Positions 16,257 to 24,283 of a stretch of DNA of 34,090 bases are shown in pieces. The stretch's first letter is position 1. Every line of letters starts with the position of its first letter. The notes under the pieces are model-generated. The model was not told where the DNA came from. It did not search any database and was given only the letters and a program-made list of their open reading frames with translations. Origin of the DNA: Candidatus Gottesmanbacteria bacterium (GTDB lineage Bacteria > Patescibacteriota > Microgenomatia > UBA10105 > UBA927); assembly GCA_016182725.1 (NCBI GenBank), contig JACPFZ010000046.1, positions 1 through 34,090 on the forward strand, in the 5' to 3' direction. The position numbers were made by a program, and so were the translations under genes.

Positions 16257-16263
16257 GGATTGC

Positions 16264-18411
16264 ATGAGAAAAAAGCGGCACTACCGGCGCCGGTATAAAA
16301 ATCCGTTCCACATCAAGCTTAAAAAACAAACTGCCTATGCGGTCGGTGCGATCTGGCTCTGGCTATTTGCCGCAACGATTACGGTTTCTTTTTTCGGGGA
16401 GGGAGATCTGTTCGTGCGACTTCGGGAAGAACTTCTGGGGAATGTGGGTTGGGCGATGTACGTGCTGCCCCCATTTCTCGTCTCACTGAGTCTTCTTTTT
16501 TTCAAAATAAAATCCGGCATTGGGAAACCAAATGTGCCATTTGGATTCGGACTCGTTCTTGTTGCGCTCATGGGGCTGACCCAAGCAGGGGTAATCGGAA
16601 CAACGGTATGGACGTTGGTAAGTACATACGCCTCTAGTGAGGGAGCTGTGCTTCTGTTTTTGGCGGTGCTGGTCATTGGTTTTATTATTTTCCTCAATGC
16701 GTCGCTGGATCGGGTGATCGATGCGCTGGTTTCTCTGGTCTCGCGACTTGTTGCATTTGTTGGGGAACTTGTCGGAAGTCTTTTTGCCAAAAAAGAACAG
16801 CCCATGTTTCCTCAACAAAAATTGCCACTCAAAATCAAAGGTCAGGAAGACGAAAAGTCACTCGTGAAAGCGCCGATGCCTGTGCCCCCGATGAGAACTG
16901 CCGCCCCGGTGCTATCAAAGTCAGGGCTCAAAATGAGCCCTACAACAACGACAGCAGACATGACGCTTTGGGAGTATCCTCCACTTTCGCTTCTGTCTGA
17001 CGGACCAGGCCAAAAGGCCGACCGCGGCGACATGCGCAAAAATGCCGATACCATAGAACGGACGCTTGATAGTTTCGGTATTCAGGCAAAGGTTTCTGAG
17101 GTGAATACCGGACCGGCAGTCACCCAATATGCACTTAAAATTGCTTTGGGCACCAAAGTATCTAAAATTACCTCGCTGGCCAGTGACTTGGCCTTGGCCC
17201 TTGCGGCTCCTACCGGCGCGGTACGTATAGAAGCGCCTATTCCCGGACGGGATTTGGTCGGTATTGAAATTCCTAACCGGGGACTCGAGTTTGTCACACT
17301 GAAACGTATGCTTGCCTCGGATGCCATGCGCAAAGCCAAGAGTAAATTGGCCGTTGCGTTAGGTTTGGATGTTTCCGGTAGTGCGGTTATTGCAGATATC
17401 GGGAGAATGCCACATGTCCTCGTTGCCGGGACCACGGGATCCGGAAAATCGGTCCTTATCAATGCCTGGATTACCTCGCTTCTTTTCCGTACGACGCCTG
17501 TGGAAGTAAAACTTATTATGGTTGACCCCAAACGTGTGGAACTTATCGGGTACAATGGCATTCCGCATCTCTTGACGCCGGTTATTGTTGAGCCGGATAA
17601 GATTCTCTCGGCTCTCCGGTGGTCCATGACAGAAATGGAAAATCGCTACAAGCAATTTGCAGAAGTGGGAGTCCGGAATATTGACGGATTCAATGAGCTT
17701 TCCGGTTTTCAGGCGATGCCTTATATTGTCATTTTGATTGACGAACTTGCGGATCTTATGGCCTATGCGCCAGTAGAGGTTGAGGACGCCGTGTGCCGTT
17801 TAGCGCAAATGGCGCGAGCAACCGGCATCCACCTGGTCTTAGCCACCCAACGGCCAAGCGTAGACGTCATTACCGGTCTTATTAAAGCCAATGTGCCGGC
17901 GCGGATTGCGTTTAACGTGTCCTCCATGGTGGATTCAAGGGTCATTATTGACATGCCCGGTGCGGAAAAACTTTTAGGCCGCGGAGATATGCTCTATGTG
18001 CCGCCGGATCAATCCAAACCGAGTCGTATTCAGGGTACGTACGTGTCTGAACATGAGGTGAATAAAGTGGTAGACTTTCTCAAAGAGAAAAATAAAGCAG
18101 TGCAATATACGGAAGAAGTGGTCAATCAACCGCTTTCCGGATGGAAGAGAGGGGCAGGAGGAGAGCGAGGTACATCAGATGGTAAGGACGCGCTCTTTGA
18201 AGATGCCTTGAGACTTATTTGTCAGCACGATAAAGCCAGCGCCTCGCTTCTCCAGCGTCGATTGTCAGTAGGATACGCCCGAGCGGCCCGCATATTAGAT
18301 CAATTGGAAGAAGCAGGAATCATTGGTCCTGGTGAGGGAAGTAAACCACGCGATGTTCTGGTAAAAAATCCAGATGAATACTTAGCGCAACAAGCAAACA
18401 AAGACTCGTAG
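16264..18411 (+). CDS. ftsK: DNA translocase FtsK/SpoIIIE
   Basis: TM segments; PHVLVAGTTGSGKSVLINAWI; IVILIDELADLM; ATQRPSVDVITGLIKANVPARIAFNVSS; C-terminal gamma domain. Confidence 0.96.
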   Translation: MRKKRHYRRRYKNPFHIKLKKQTAYAVGAIWLWLFAATITVSFFGEGDLFVRLREELLGNVGWAMYVLPPFLVSLSLLFFKIKSGIGKPNVPFGFGLVLVALMGLTQAGVIGTTVWTLVSTYASSEGAVLLFLAVLVIGFIIFLNASLDRVIDALVSLVSRLVAFVGELVGSLFAKKEQPMFPQQKLPLKIKGQEDEKSLVKAPMPVPPMRTAAPVLSKSGLKMSPTTTTADMTLWEYPPLSLLSDGPGQKADRGDMRKNADTIERTLDSFGIQAKVSEVNTGPAVTQYALKIALGTKVSKITSLASDLALALAAPTGAVRIEAPIPGRDLVGIEIPNRGLEFVTLKRMLASDAMRKAKSKLAVALGLDVSGSAVIADIGRMPHVLVAGTTGSGKSVLINAWITSLLFRTTPVEVKLIMVDPKRVELIGYNGIPHLLTPVIVEPDKILSALRWSMTEMENRYKQFAEVGVRNIDGFNELSGFQAMPYIVILIDELADLMAYAPVEVEDAVCRLAQMARATGIHLVLATQRPSVDVITGLIKANVPARIAFNVSSMVDSRVIIDMPGAEKLLGRGDMLYVPPDQSKPSRIQGTYVSEHEVNKVVDFLKEKNKAVQYTEEVVNQPLSGWKRGAGGERGTSDGKDALFEDALRLICQHDKASASLLQRRLSVGYARAARILDQLEEAGIIGPGEGSKPRDVLVKNPDEYLAQQANKDS

Positions 18412-18412
18412 T

Positions 18413-19048
18413 ATGAAGACCGTCGGCGAAATCCTCAAAGAGACCCGCCTCTCCCGTGGGTTCACGCTTCAACACATAGAACAAGGGACCAAAATCCGCC
18501 TGAAATTTTTAGAGGCAATCGAACAAGACGACTACCCCAAGCTTCCATCGCTTTCCTATGCGAAGGGATTCGTCAAAAACTACGCAGAGTTTTTAGGACT
18601 CAACAGTCGGCATATTCTCGCATTTTTCCGCAGACAAACAGAAGAAGTGCCGCGGTCTACTCTTTTGCCCAAAGGTTTGGCCGCGCCTCTCAATCAGCCA
18701 TTCCTTCGGCTCACGCCAGGGAGATTTTTGACCATCATCCTTGTGGGATTTGTTACTGTCTTTCTCCTTTACTTTGGGGTACAGTACCTCAGGTTGCAAA
18801 ATCCTCCACCCTTAGTCGTTGATTCCCCTAAAGATCAGTTGGTGACGACCCAGCGGCGGATAGACGTATTGGGGAAAACCGATCCGGATGCCACGGTCAT
18901 CGTAAACGGGGTAAGCGCGCTGGTAAGAAGCGATGGGAGATTTTTTGACCAAGTGCAATTGAGTTCCGGGATTAATAAAGTTACGATTGTCGCTACCAGT
19001 CGGTGGAACAAAACGACAACGATAGTTCGTGAGGTCGGGGTTCAATGA
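18413..19048 (+). CDS. RodZ-like protein: HTH + TM + extracytoplasmic Ig-like domain
   Basis: VGEILKETRLSRGFTLQHIEQGTKIRLKFLEAIEQDDY; TM FLTIILVGFVTVFLLYFGV; C-terminal beta-rich domain. Confidence 0.8.
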   Translation: MKTVGEILKETRLSRGFTLQHIEQGTKIRLKFLEAIEQDDYPKLPSLSYAKGFVKNYAEFLGLNSRHILAFFRRQTEEVPRSTLLPKGLAAPLNQPFLRLTPGRFLTIILVGFVTVFLLYFGVQYLRLQNPPPLVVDSPKDQLVTTQRRIDVLGKTDPDATVIVNGVSALVRSDGRFFDQVQLSSGINKVTIVATSRWNKTTTIVREVGVQ

Positions 19049-19079
19049 TTGACAGGATATCAGTAGCCCTATGTATAAT
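19049..19079 (+). promoter_or_regulatory. Putative promoter
   Basis: TTGACA-N19-TATAAT, 8 nt before ATG at 19088. Confidence 0.5.
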
Positions 19080-19087
19080 GAATCTTG

Positions 19088-19348
19088 ATGGATACAGTAC
19101 AGATAGTGATTGTCACCATTAGTATTGTGTTAACCACCCTCATTGTGCTGTTGGGAATTCAGGTGTGGTTTATTTTCAAAGAAGTTCGAAGGTCAATCCA
19201 AAAAATGAACAAAATGCTTGATGACTTTGGAAAAGTGACCGGGACCGTAGGGGAAGGAGCCCAGCATCTTTCCGGGATTGCAAGTGGCATTAAGGCTGGA
19301 ATGGCGGTATTTTCTTCATTTCGCAAAAAGGGAGAAAGAAATGAGTGA
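19088..19348 (+). CDS. Small single-TM protein of unknown function
   Basis: N-terminal TM (VIVTISIVLTTLIVLLGIQVWFIF) plus amphipathic tail; overlaps next CDS. Confidence 0.65.
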   Translation: MDTVQIVIVTISIVLTTLIVLLGIQVWFIFKEVRRSIQKMNKMLDDFGKVTGTVGEGAQHLSGIASGIKAGMAVFSSFRKKGERNE

Positions 19349-19730
19349 GGGTAGCAACCGCGATACCAAATTTTGGATCGGATTTTTTATTGGCGGTTTA
19401 CTGGGTGCCATCATTTTATTCTTTTTAGGCACCAAAGAAGGAAAAAAAACCGGCAAGATGCTGGAAGAAAAAGGACAAGATTTTTTAGATGAACTGGAAG
19501 ATCGTTTAGCTGATTTAGAAAAAAAGGGGAGAGATTTGGCGAAACAGGGAGAGGCTCTGAAAGAAGAGGTTATTGAGCAAGTAGAAGATAAAAAAGACGA
19601 GGTATCTCACGGGGTAGTCAAGAAACTTGACTCTGCCCTTGCCCACATCGAAGCCTTGCAGGAACACGGCCGCGAAACCACAGCAGACTTAAGGAAAAAA
19701 CTCTTCAAAAACACCCCCAAGAAATCCTAG
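19341..19730 (+). CDS. YtxH-like membrane/coiled-coil protein
   Basis: FWIGFFIGGLLGAIILFFLGTKEGKKTGKMLEEKGQ, then long coiled coil. Confidence 0.75.
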   Translation: MSEGSNRDTKFWIGFFIGGLLGAIILFFLGTKEGKKTGKMLEEKGQDFLDELEDRLADLEKKGRDLAKQGEALKEEVIEQVEDKKDEVSHGVVKKLDSALAHIEALQEHGRETTADLRKKLFKNTPKKS

Positions 19731-20158
19731 TAATCAGAGGTTATTTTTTTCTTCGTTTGCGCGATGAGTTTTTGGTATTCTTTGTCCGTAATAATTTCCT
19801 TGTTATTTTCTACACGGTCTAAAAAGACAATGCCGTCAAGGTGATCGTTTTCATGTTGAAAAATCCGTGCGATGAAATCAGAAAACTCCCGTTTTTCTTT
19901 TTTCCCGTTTCGATTAGTAAATTCTACTTTTATGGATTGATAGCGAGGGATGAGCCCCCGAATTCCCGGAATACTTAAACACCCCTCCCAATCTTTTATT
20001 TTGTTTTTAGAATGAGATACGATCGTCGGATTGATAACAGGTATAGGTTTCATTTCCGGCGCATTAGGGTATCTGGGATTAGGATGTGAGGCAACGATGA
20101 ACATGCGGTATGGTTGATAGACTTGCGGTGCGGCAATGCCTACGCCGTTTACATCCAT
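19727..20158 (-). CDS. def: Peptide deformylase, lacking the usual N-terminal segment
   Basis: Motifs GVGIAAPQV, EGCLSIPG, QHENDHLDG; no canonical ~40-residue N-terminus in any upstream frame. Confidence 0.88.
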   Translation of the reverse strand: MDVNGVGIAAPQVYQPYRMFIVASHPNPRYPNAPEMKPIPVINPTIVSHSKNKIKDWEGCLSIPGIRGLIPRYQSIKVEFTNRNGKKEKREFSDFIARIFQHENDHLDGIVFLDRVENNKEIITDKEYQKLIAQTKKKITSDY

Positions 20159-20296
20159 AAGTGTTTCCAGAGCGCCTTTATAGTAGCAAAATGTTAGTCT
20201 TTTGTCGATGGCGTTCTATCCAAGTCATAAAAAATAAGGTAAGTATTGATGTTTTGATTACAGAGGGGTACACAAGACAATTTGTTATTTTATTTG

Positions 20297-20330
20297 CGAC
20301 CGCAGTTTTATTGACAATATTTTATCTCGG
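20297..20330. repeat. 34-nt imperfect direct repeat, left copy (upstream of PaaX-like gene)
   Basis: CGACCGCAGTTTTATTGACAATATTTTATCTCGG; 25/34 identical to 21121-21154. Confidence 0.4.
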
Positions 20331-20345
20331 TATTAACTTAGATAT

Positions 20346-21116
20346 ATGGAGCAAGATGCGTTTACATCAATTCCCGAGAAAGTATTTTCTTATACCCTAG
20401 ATTTAGCCTTATGGTTTTCAGTGTATTTTGCGGAAATGAGTTTGCCTCAATCGAGCGTTGGTCAACTCTATCGGGCACAACGCGCAGCTGATCGCTTTTT
20501 GGAACACGTGAATTATGAAACTATTCAACGAGGTATAGTAGAAGCTCGACGTCGCGGATTGCTGCGGAAAGGGAAAAAAGGCCGGCGAGCTTGGCCACAG
20601 ATTACAGAAGAAGGAAAACGGCGGCTGACTTCTGCAATGCCACAATACGATGAAAAACGTATTTGGGATGGAAAGATGCATGTAATAACCTATGATATTC
20701 CCGAAACCCGCCGCGATGAACGGGAGTTACTCCGATCGTATTTATACCGTATTGGATGCGGGCGGCTTCAGGATTCCGTGTGGATAACGCCGTATAATCC
20801 CATTGGTATAATTCATCCTTTTATTAAGGAACAAGGACTTGGGGGAACTATCATTGTTTCTGATTTGGGAAAAGATGGTTCTATAGGAGATGAGGATCTT
20901 TTAACACTTCTCATTGGCGTATACGGGTTGGATAAAATCAATGAGCGATATGAAAAATGGATAAAAGAAACAGGTAAAACAACGGTTGATCGATGGGCCT
21001 TGATACACTATTTTTCCATTCTTCGCGATGATCCACAATTGCCATTTGCGTTATTGCCAAAGTGGTGGAAAGGTAATGCAGCATATAAATTGGTTAAAAG
21101 GAATATTGTTATTTAA
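20346..21116 (+). CDS. PaaX-like protein: winged helix + Cas2-like ferredoxin fold
   Basis: N-terminal wHTH region; KMHVITYDIPETRRDERELLRSYLYRIGCGRLQDSVWITPYNP is the Cas2/PaaX-like segment. Confidence 0.75.
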   Translation: MEQDAFTSIPEKVFSYTLDLALWFSVYFAEMSLPQSSVGQLYRAQRAADRFLEHVNYETIQRGIVEARRRGLLRKGKKGRRAWPQITEEGKRRLTSAMPQYDEKRIWDGKMHVITYDIPETRRDERELLRSYLYRIGCGRLQDSVWITPYNPIGIIHPFIKEQGLGGTIIVSDLGKDGSIGDEDLLTLLIGVYGLDKINERYEKWIKETGKTTVDRWALIHYFSILRDDPQLPFALLPKWWKGNAAYKLVKRNIVI

Positions 21117-21120
21117 TCTA

Positions 21121-21154
21121 CGACCGCGAGTATAAAAACAATATTTTATTTTGG
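21121..21154. repeat. 34-nt imperfect direct repeat, right copy (downstream of PaaX-like gene)
   Basis: CGACCGCGAGTATAAAAACAATATTTTATTTTGG. Confidence 0.4.
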
Positions 21155-21466
21155 CTATGATATTTCTCCTGTTTTATGGGCGGCCTCAAGGAAATTTTGT
21201 TTATAAAAAGATTGTTGTTCGGGTGTGAATAAAGATAATACCTCAAACGTTAGAGACGTTTGCTTATTTTTCAGTATTGCTTCGTGGACAACACAATATC
21301 CCAAAAAGTTCCAATCGTCATCCGCGAGGAGCATGGCGATACGAAGCGGGAAGATCCGTTCTTTATCTTTTAAAACAGTAAATGTTTTTCCTACCGCAAG
21401 ATGAGAAATATCAACGCTCCCCTTAGGAAGCTTAAGTAAGGTATTGAGTTCGGCAAAATAGCCCAT
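21155..21466 (-). CDS. Small hypothetical protein
   Basis: Intact 103-aa ORF with TATAAT 14 nt upstream of its ATG; no family recognised. Confidence 0.55.
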   Translation of the reverse strand: MGYFAELNTLLKLPKGSVDISHLAVGKTFTVLKDKERIFPLRIAMLLADDDWNFLGYCVVHEAILKNKQTSLTFEVLSLFTPEQQSFYKQNFLEAAHKTGEIS

Positions 21467-21516
21467 ATGGTATTGTTCGGATTATAGCGCATTTCATTGA
21501 AAAGGGAACTATCGTG

Positions 21517-21522
21517 TATAAT
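21517..21522 (+). promoter_or_regulatory. Putative -10 box for alaS
   Basis: TATAAT, 7 nt before ATG. Confidence 0.55.
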
Positions 21523-21529
21523 CTGAACT

Positions 21530-23344
21530 ATGAAATCAGCAGAGGTGCGGCGGAAATACATTGAATTTTTTAAAAAACGGGGACACGTGGAAATTCCGTC
21601 AGCTCCATTAGTACCGGAAAATGATCCAACCACATTATTCACTTCTTCGGGCATGCAGCCGTTGATTCCTTACCTCCTTGGTCAACCACATCCACTTGGA
21701 AAACGATTAGTCAATAGTCAAAAATCGTTCCGCAGTCAGGACATTGAGGAGGTGGGGAACAATCGTCACACCACATTTTTTGAAATGCTCGGCAACTGGT
21801 CGCTCGGAGATTATTTTAAAAAAGAACAATTACCATGGATTTTTGAATTTTTGACAAAAGAACTTGAACTTCCCAAAGGCAAACTTTATGTTTCCGTTTT
21901 TGAGGGGACAGGCGATATTCCAAGAGATGAAGAATCAGTGAGGATTTGGAAAAACCTCGATGTACCAGATGAGCGCATATTTTTTTATGGTGTGAATAAA
22001 AATTGGTGGTCCCGTTCCGGTGAACCTGAACACATGCCTCCGGGTGAACCCGGAGGGCCAGATAGCGAAGTATTTTATGATTTTGGCGAGGAGTTGAAAC
22101 TTCACGAAAAGTCTCCTTGGAAAAATGAAAAATGCCATCCCAACTGTGACTGCGGCAGATTTATGGAAATTGCTAATTCCGTTTTTATGCAGTACCAAAA
22201 ACAGGCAGATGGAACGCTTAAAGAACTTACACAAAAAAACGTGGATTTCGGCGGGGGACTGGAGCGCATGGTCGCAGCAACAGAAGATACTTCAGATGTG
22301 TTTACTACTGATTTATTTACTTCGATGTATCGATACATCGAAGTATTATCGGGAAAGCGGTATGGGGAAAATCAAGAGGAGACCAGGGCGATGAGGATTA
22401 TCATGGACCACATTCGCGCAGCGGTGATGATGATGGCGGATGGCGTACTTCCGTCAAACAAAATGCAGGGATATGTTTTGAGGAGACTCATTCGCCGCGC
22501 ACTTTTTTACGGCAGAACACTGGGTCTTTTGAAAGATTGGAACTATATTGGTCAATTAGTAGAACCCATTGCGCAAATTTATGGTAATGCGTATCCCGAG
22601 GTGGTGACAAAAGCAGGAGAGATTACATTGCTTTTGGATGAAGAAGCCATGCGGTTCGGGAGAAGTCTGGATAAAGGTTTGGCAGAAATCGAAAAATTAC
22701 CAAAGCTTGACGGAAAAATTGCCTTCCAACTTTACGAAACATATGGATTCCCATGGGAAATGACAGAAGAAATTGTGCGTCGTAATGGACAACAGATTAA
22801 CAGAGCCCAGTTTGAGGCAGAATTTGAAAAGCATAAAGCAGTGTCGCGTACCGCAGCAGCGGGCATGTTTAAAGGCGGGTTGGCGGATTATAGTGAGGAA
22901 ACAACGAAGCTTCACACGGCGCATCACCTTTTACTTGCTTCACTTCAGAAAGTCGTTGATCCGAACATCAAACAACGCGGGAGCAACATTACTGCAGAAC
23001 GGCTCCGGATGGATTTTAATTTTGCCAGAAAGTTATCAGACGAAGAGATTAAAAAAGTTGAAGTGTTGGTGAATCAAACAATAAAAGAAAACTTGTCGGT
23101 GACCCGTGTTGAAATGGATTGCACGGATGCAGAAAAAATCGGTGCACAGATGGAGTTTGGACATAAATATCCAGATCGTGTGAGCATATATTTTGTCGGG
23201 CCACAAGACAAATTTTTCTCCGCCGAATTTTGCGGCGGACCTCATGTTGAACACACGGGGATACTTGGACACTTTAAAATCATCAAAGAAGAATCTGCGG
23301 GTATGGGCATTCGGCGTATCTATGCAATATTAGAGGTTGCATAA
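21530..23344 (+). CDS. alaS: Alanyl-tRNA synthetase, short form without C-terminal DHHA1/C-Ala domain
   Basis: FTSSGMQPLIPYLLGQPHPLGKRL, FFEMLGNWSLGDYFKKE, editing-domain HTAHHLLLASL...AEFCGGPHVEHTG; ends directly after the editing domain. Confidence 0.96.
   Translation: MKSAEVRRKYIEFFKKRGHVEIPSAPLVPENDPTTLFTSSGMQPLIPYLLGQPHPLGKRLVNSQKSFRSQDIEEVGNNRHTTFFEMLGNWSLGDYFKKEQLPWIFEFLTKELELPKGKLYVSVFEGTGDIPRDEESVRIWKNLDVPDERIFFYGVNKNWWSRSGEPEHMPPGEPGGPDSEVFYDFGEELKLHEKSPWKNEKCHPNCDCGRFMEIANSVFMQYQKQADGTLKELTQKNVDFGGGLERMVAATEDTSDVFTTDLFTSMYRYIEVLSGKRYGENQEETRAMRIIMDHIRAAVMMMADGVLPSNKMQGYVLRRLIRRALFYGRTLGLLKDWNYIGQLVEPIAQIYGNAYPEVVTKAGEITLLLDEEAMRFGRSLDKGLAEIEKLPKLDGKIAFQLYETYGFPWEMTEEIVRRNGQQINRAQFEAEFEKHKAVSRTAAAGMFKGGLADYSEETTKLHTAHHLLLASLQKVVDPNIKQRGSNITAERLRMDFNFARKLSDEEIKKVEVLVNQTIKENLSVTRVEMDCTDAEKIGAQMEFGHKYPDRVSIYFVGPQDKFFSAEFCGGPHVEHTGILGHFKIIKEESAGMGIRRIYAILEVA
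22318..22345. repeat. 28-bp perfect palindrome with no spacer, inside alaS
   Basis: TACTTCGATGTATCGATACATCGAAGTA equals its own reverse complement. Confidence 0.95.
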
Positions 23345-23350
23345 ACATTC

Positions 23351-24175
23351 TTATTTACGATATGGTCTCCAGGCTCGGATTACTTTTGGATTCCTTGGGT
23401 TGTTTTCTGTATCAAGCGCAAGAGGTGGTATCAAATAGGCATGGCGGTCTACCCAGGGGTAGTGGCCTGGCGTTGTCGATCCTATCGCCAGCGCAAGAAT
23501 CTGTGCGTTGCATCCTTTGGGCAGCTCATTATTTATTTTTTGGACTTCGTCCAGGAGCGGAACCGTGTCGCCAACTTTTTCCGGTGGATGGGGAAAACGA
23601 CCAAGCGTACACAACATGAGGGACAACGTGCCAAGCCGAGCATTGAGCGGCAGGTCAGCGCGATGGGTAGCGCTAGTTATTCTTTCTCTTACTGTAGTAA
23701 GAGCAAGATTATTGGTTGGCACAAATGCAGCGACAACCGAAAGTGAATTCTGTTCTTTGTCTTGCGTTATCATGATGCGCTCTAGCTCTAAGGCTATTGG
23801 TGGTATGTCAGGGTTGGCAAACTCTCCCCGGAGAACTTCGTGGTATCGAGCAGCTGTTTGAGCGTTTACACCGGCAGTTTTTCTCCCATTTGGATCAAAG
23901 CGGAATTCTCCAAATGTGATATGCCGAAACCCATCAGGTATTGGCCACGTGGCCGGTTCAAGTACTTGGATGCGCTGTGTGATTTCACCTAAGTATCTAT
24001 CAGCAGGGCCGGAAATGAATCCACAGGTATAGAGCGAATAGCGGGGATCTTCTTTTCCCAGAAGAAAAGGATTATCCTGAGTAGCATCTGCGCGTATGAT
24101 GTCTCTTGCTGCTTTGGCAATCTCATTGTGAGCAGAGACTAATTGACCTCTCATTTGTTCAAATTCGGTTGGCAT
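23351..24175 (-). CDS. Hypothetical protein, possibly 2H-phosphoesterase-like
   Basis: One HxT-like motif (FRHITFGEF) and a later LSLMLCTLGRF that may be a degenerate second motif. Confidence 0.45.
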   Translation of the reverse strand: MPTEFEQMRGQLVSAHNEIAKAARDIIRADATQDNPFLLGKEDPRYSLYTCGFISGPADRYLGEITQRIQVLEPATWPIPDGFRHITFGEFRFDPNGRKTAGVNAQTAARYHEVLRGEFANPDIPPIALELERIMITQDKEQNSLSVVAAFVPTNNLALTTVRERITSATHRADLPLNARLGTLSLMLCTLGRFPHPPEKVGDTVPLLDEVQKINNELPKGCNAQILALAIGSTTPGHYPWVDRHAYLIPPLALDTENNPRNPKVIRAWRPYRK

Positions 24176-24283
24176 AGGAAGGCGAGTGTTAAGGCTTATA
24201 GCATACCACTGACTTTTACGACAGTCAAGATCATATAGAAGCTTACACTCAGAAAACGAAAATTACAGTTCTTCGAGTGGGTT

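Noticed and set aside
17082-17627. 181-aa antisense ORF across ftsK
   Set aside because: Shadow ORF opposite conserved FtsK motor; no recognisable domain.
20161-20400. 79-aa ORF between def and the PaaX-like gene
   Set aside because: Overlaps the PaaX-like start and promoter region; its hydrophobic stretch comes from AT-rich DNA.
20346-21116. CRISPR Cas2
   Set aside because: Has an N-terminal winged helix and PaaX-like length; no cas1 or CRISPR array nearby.
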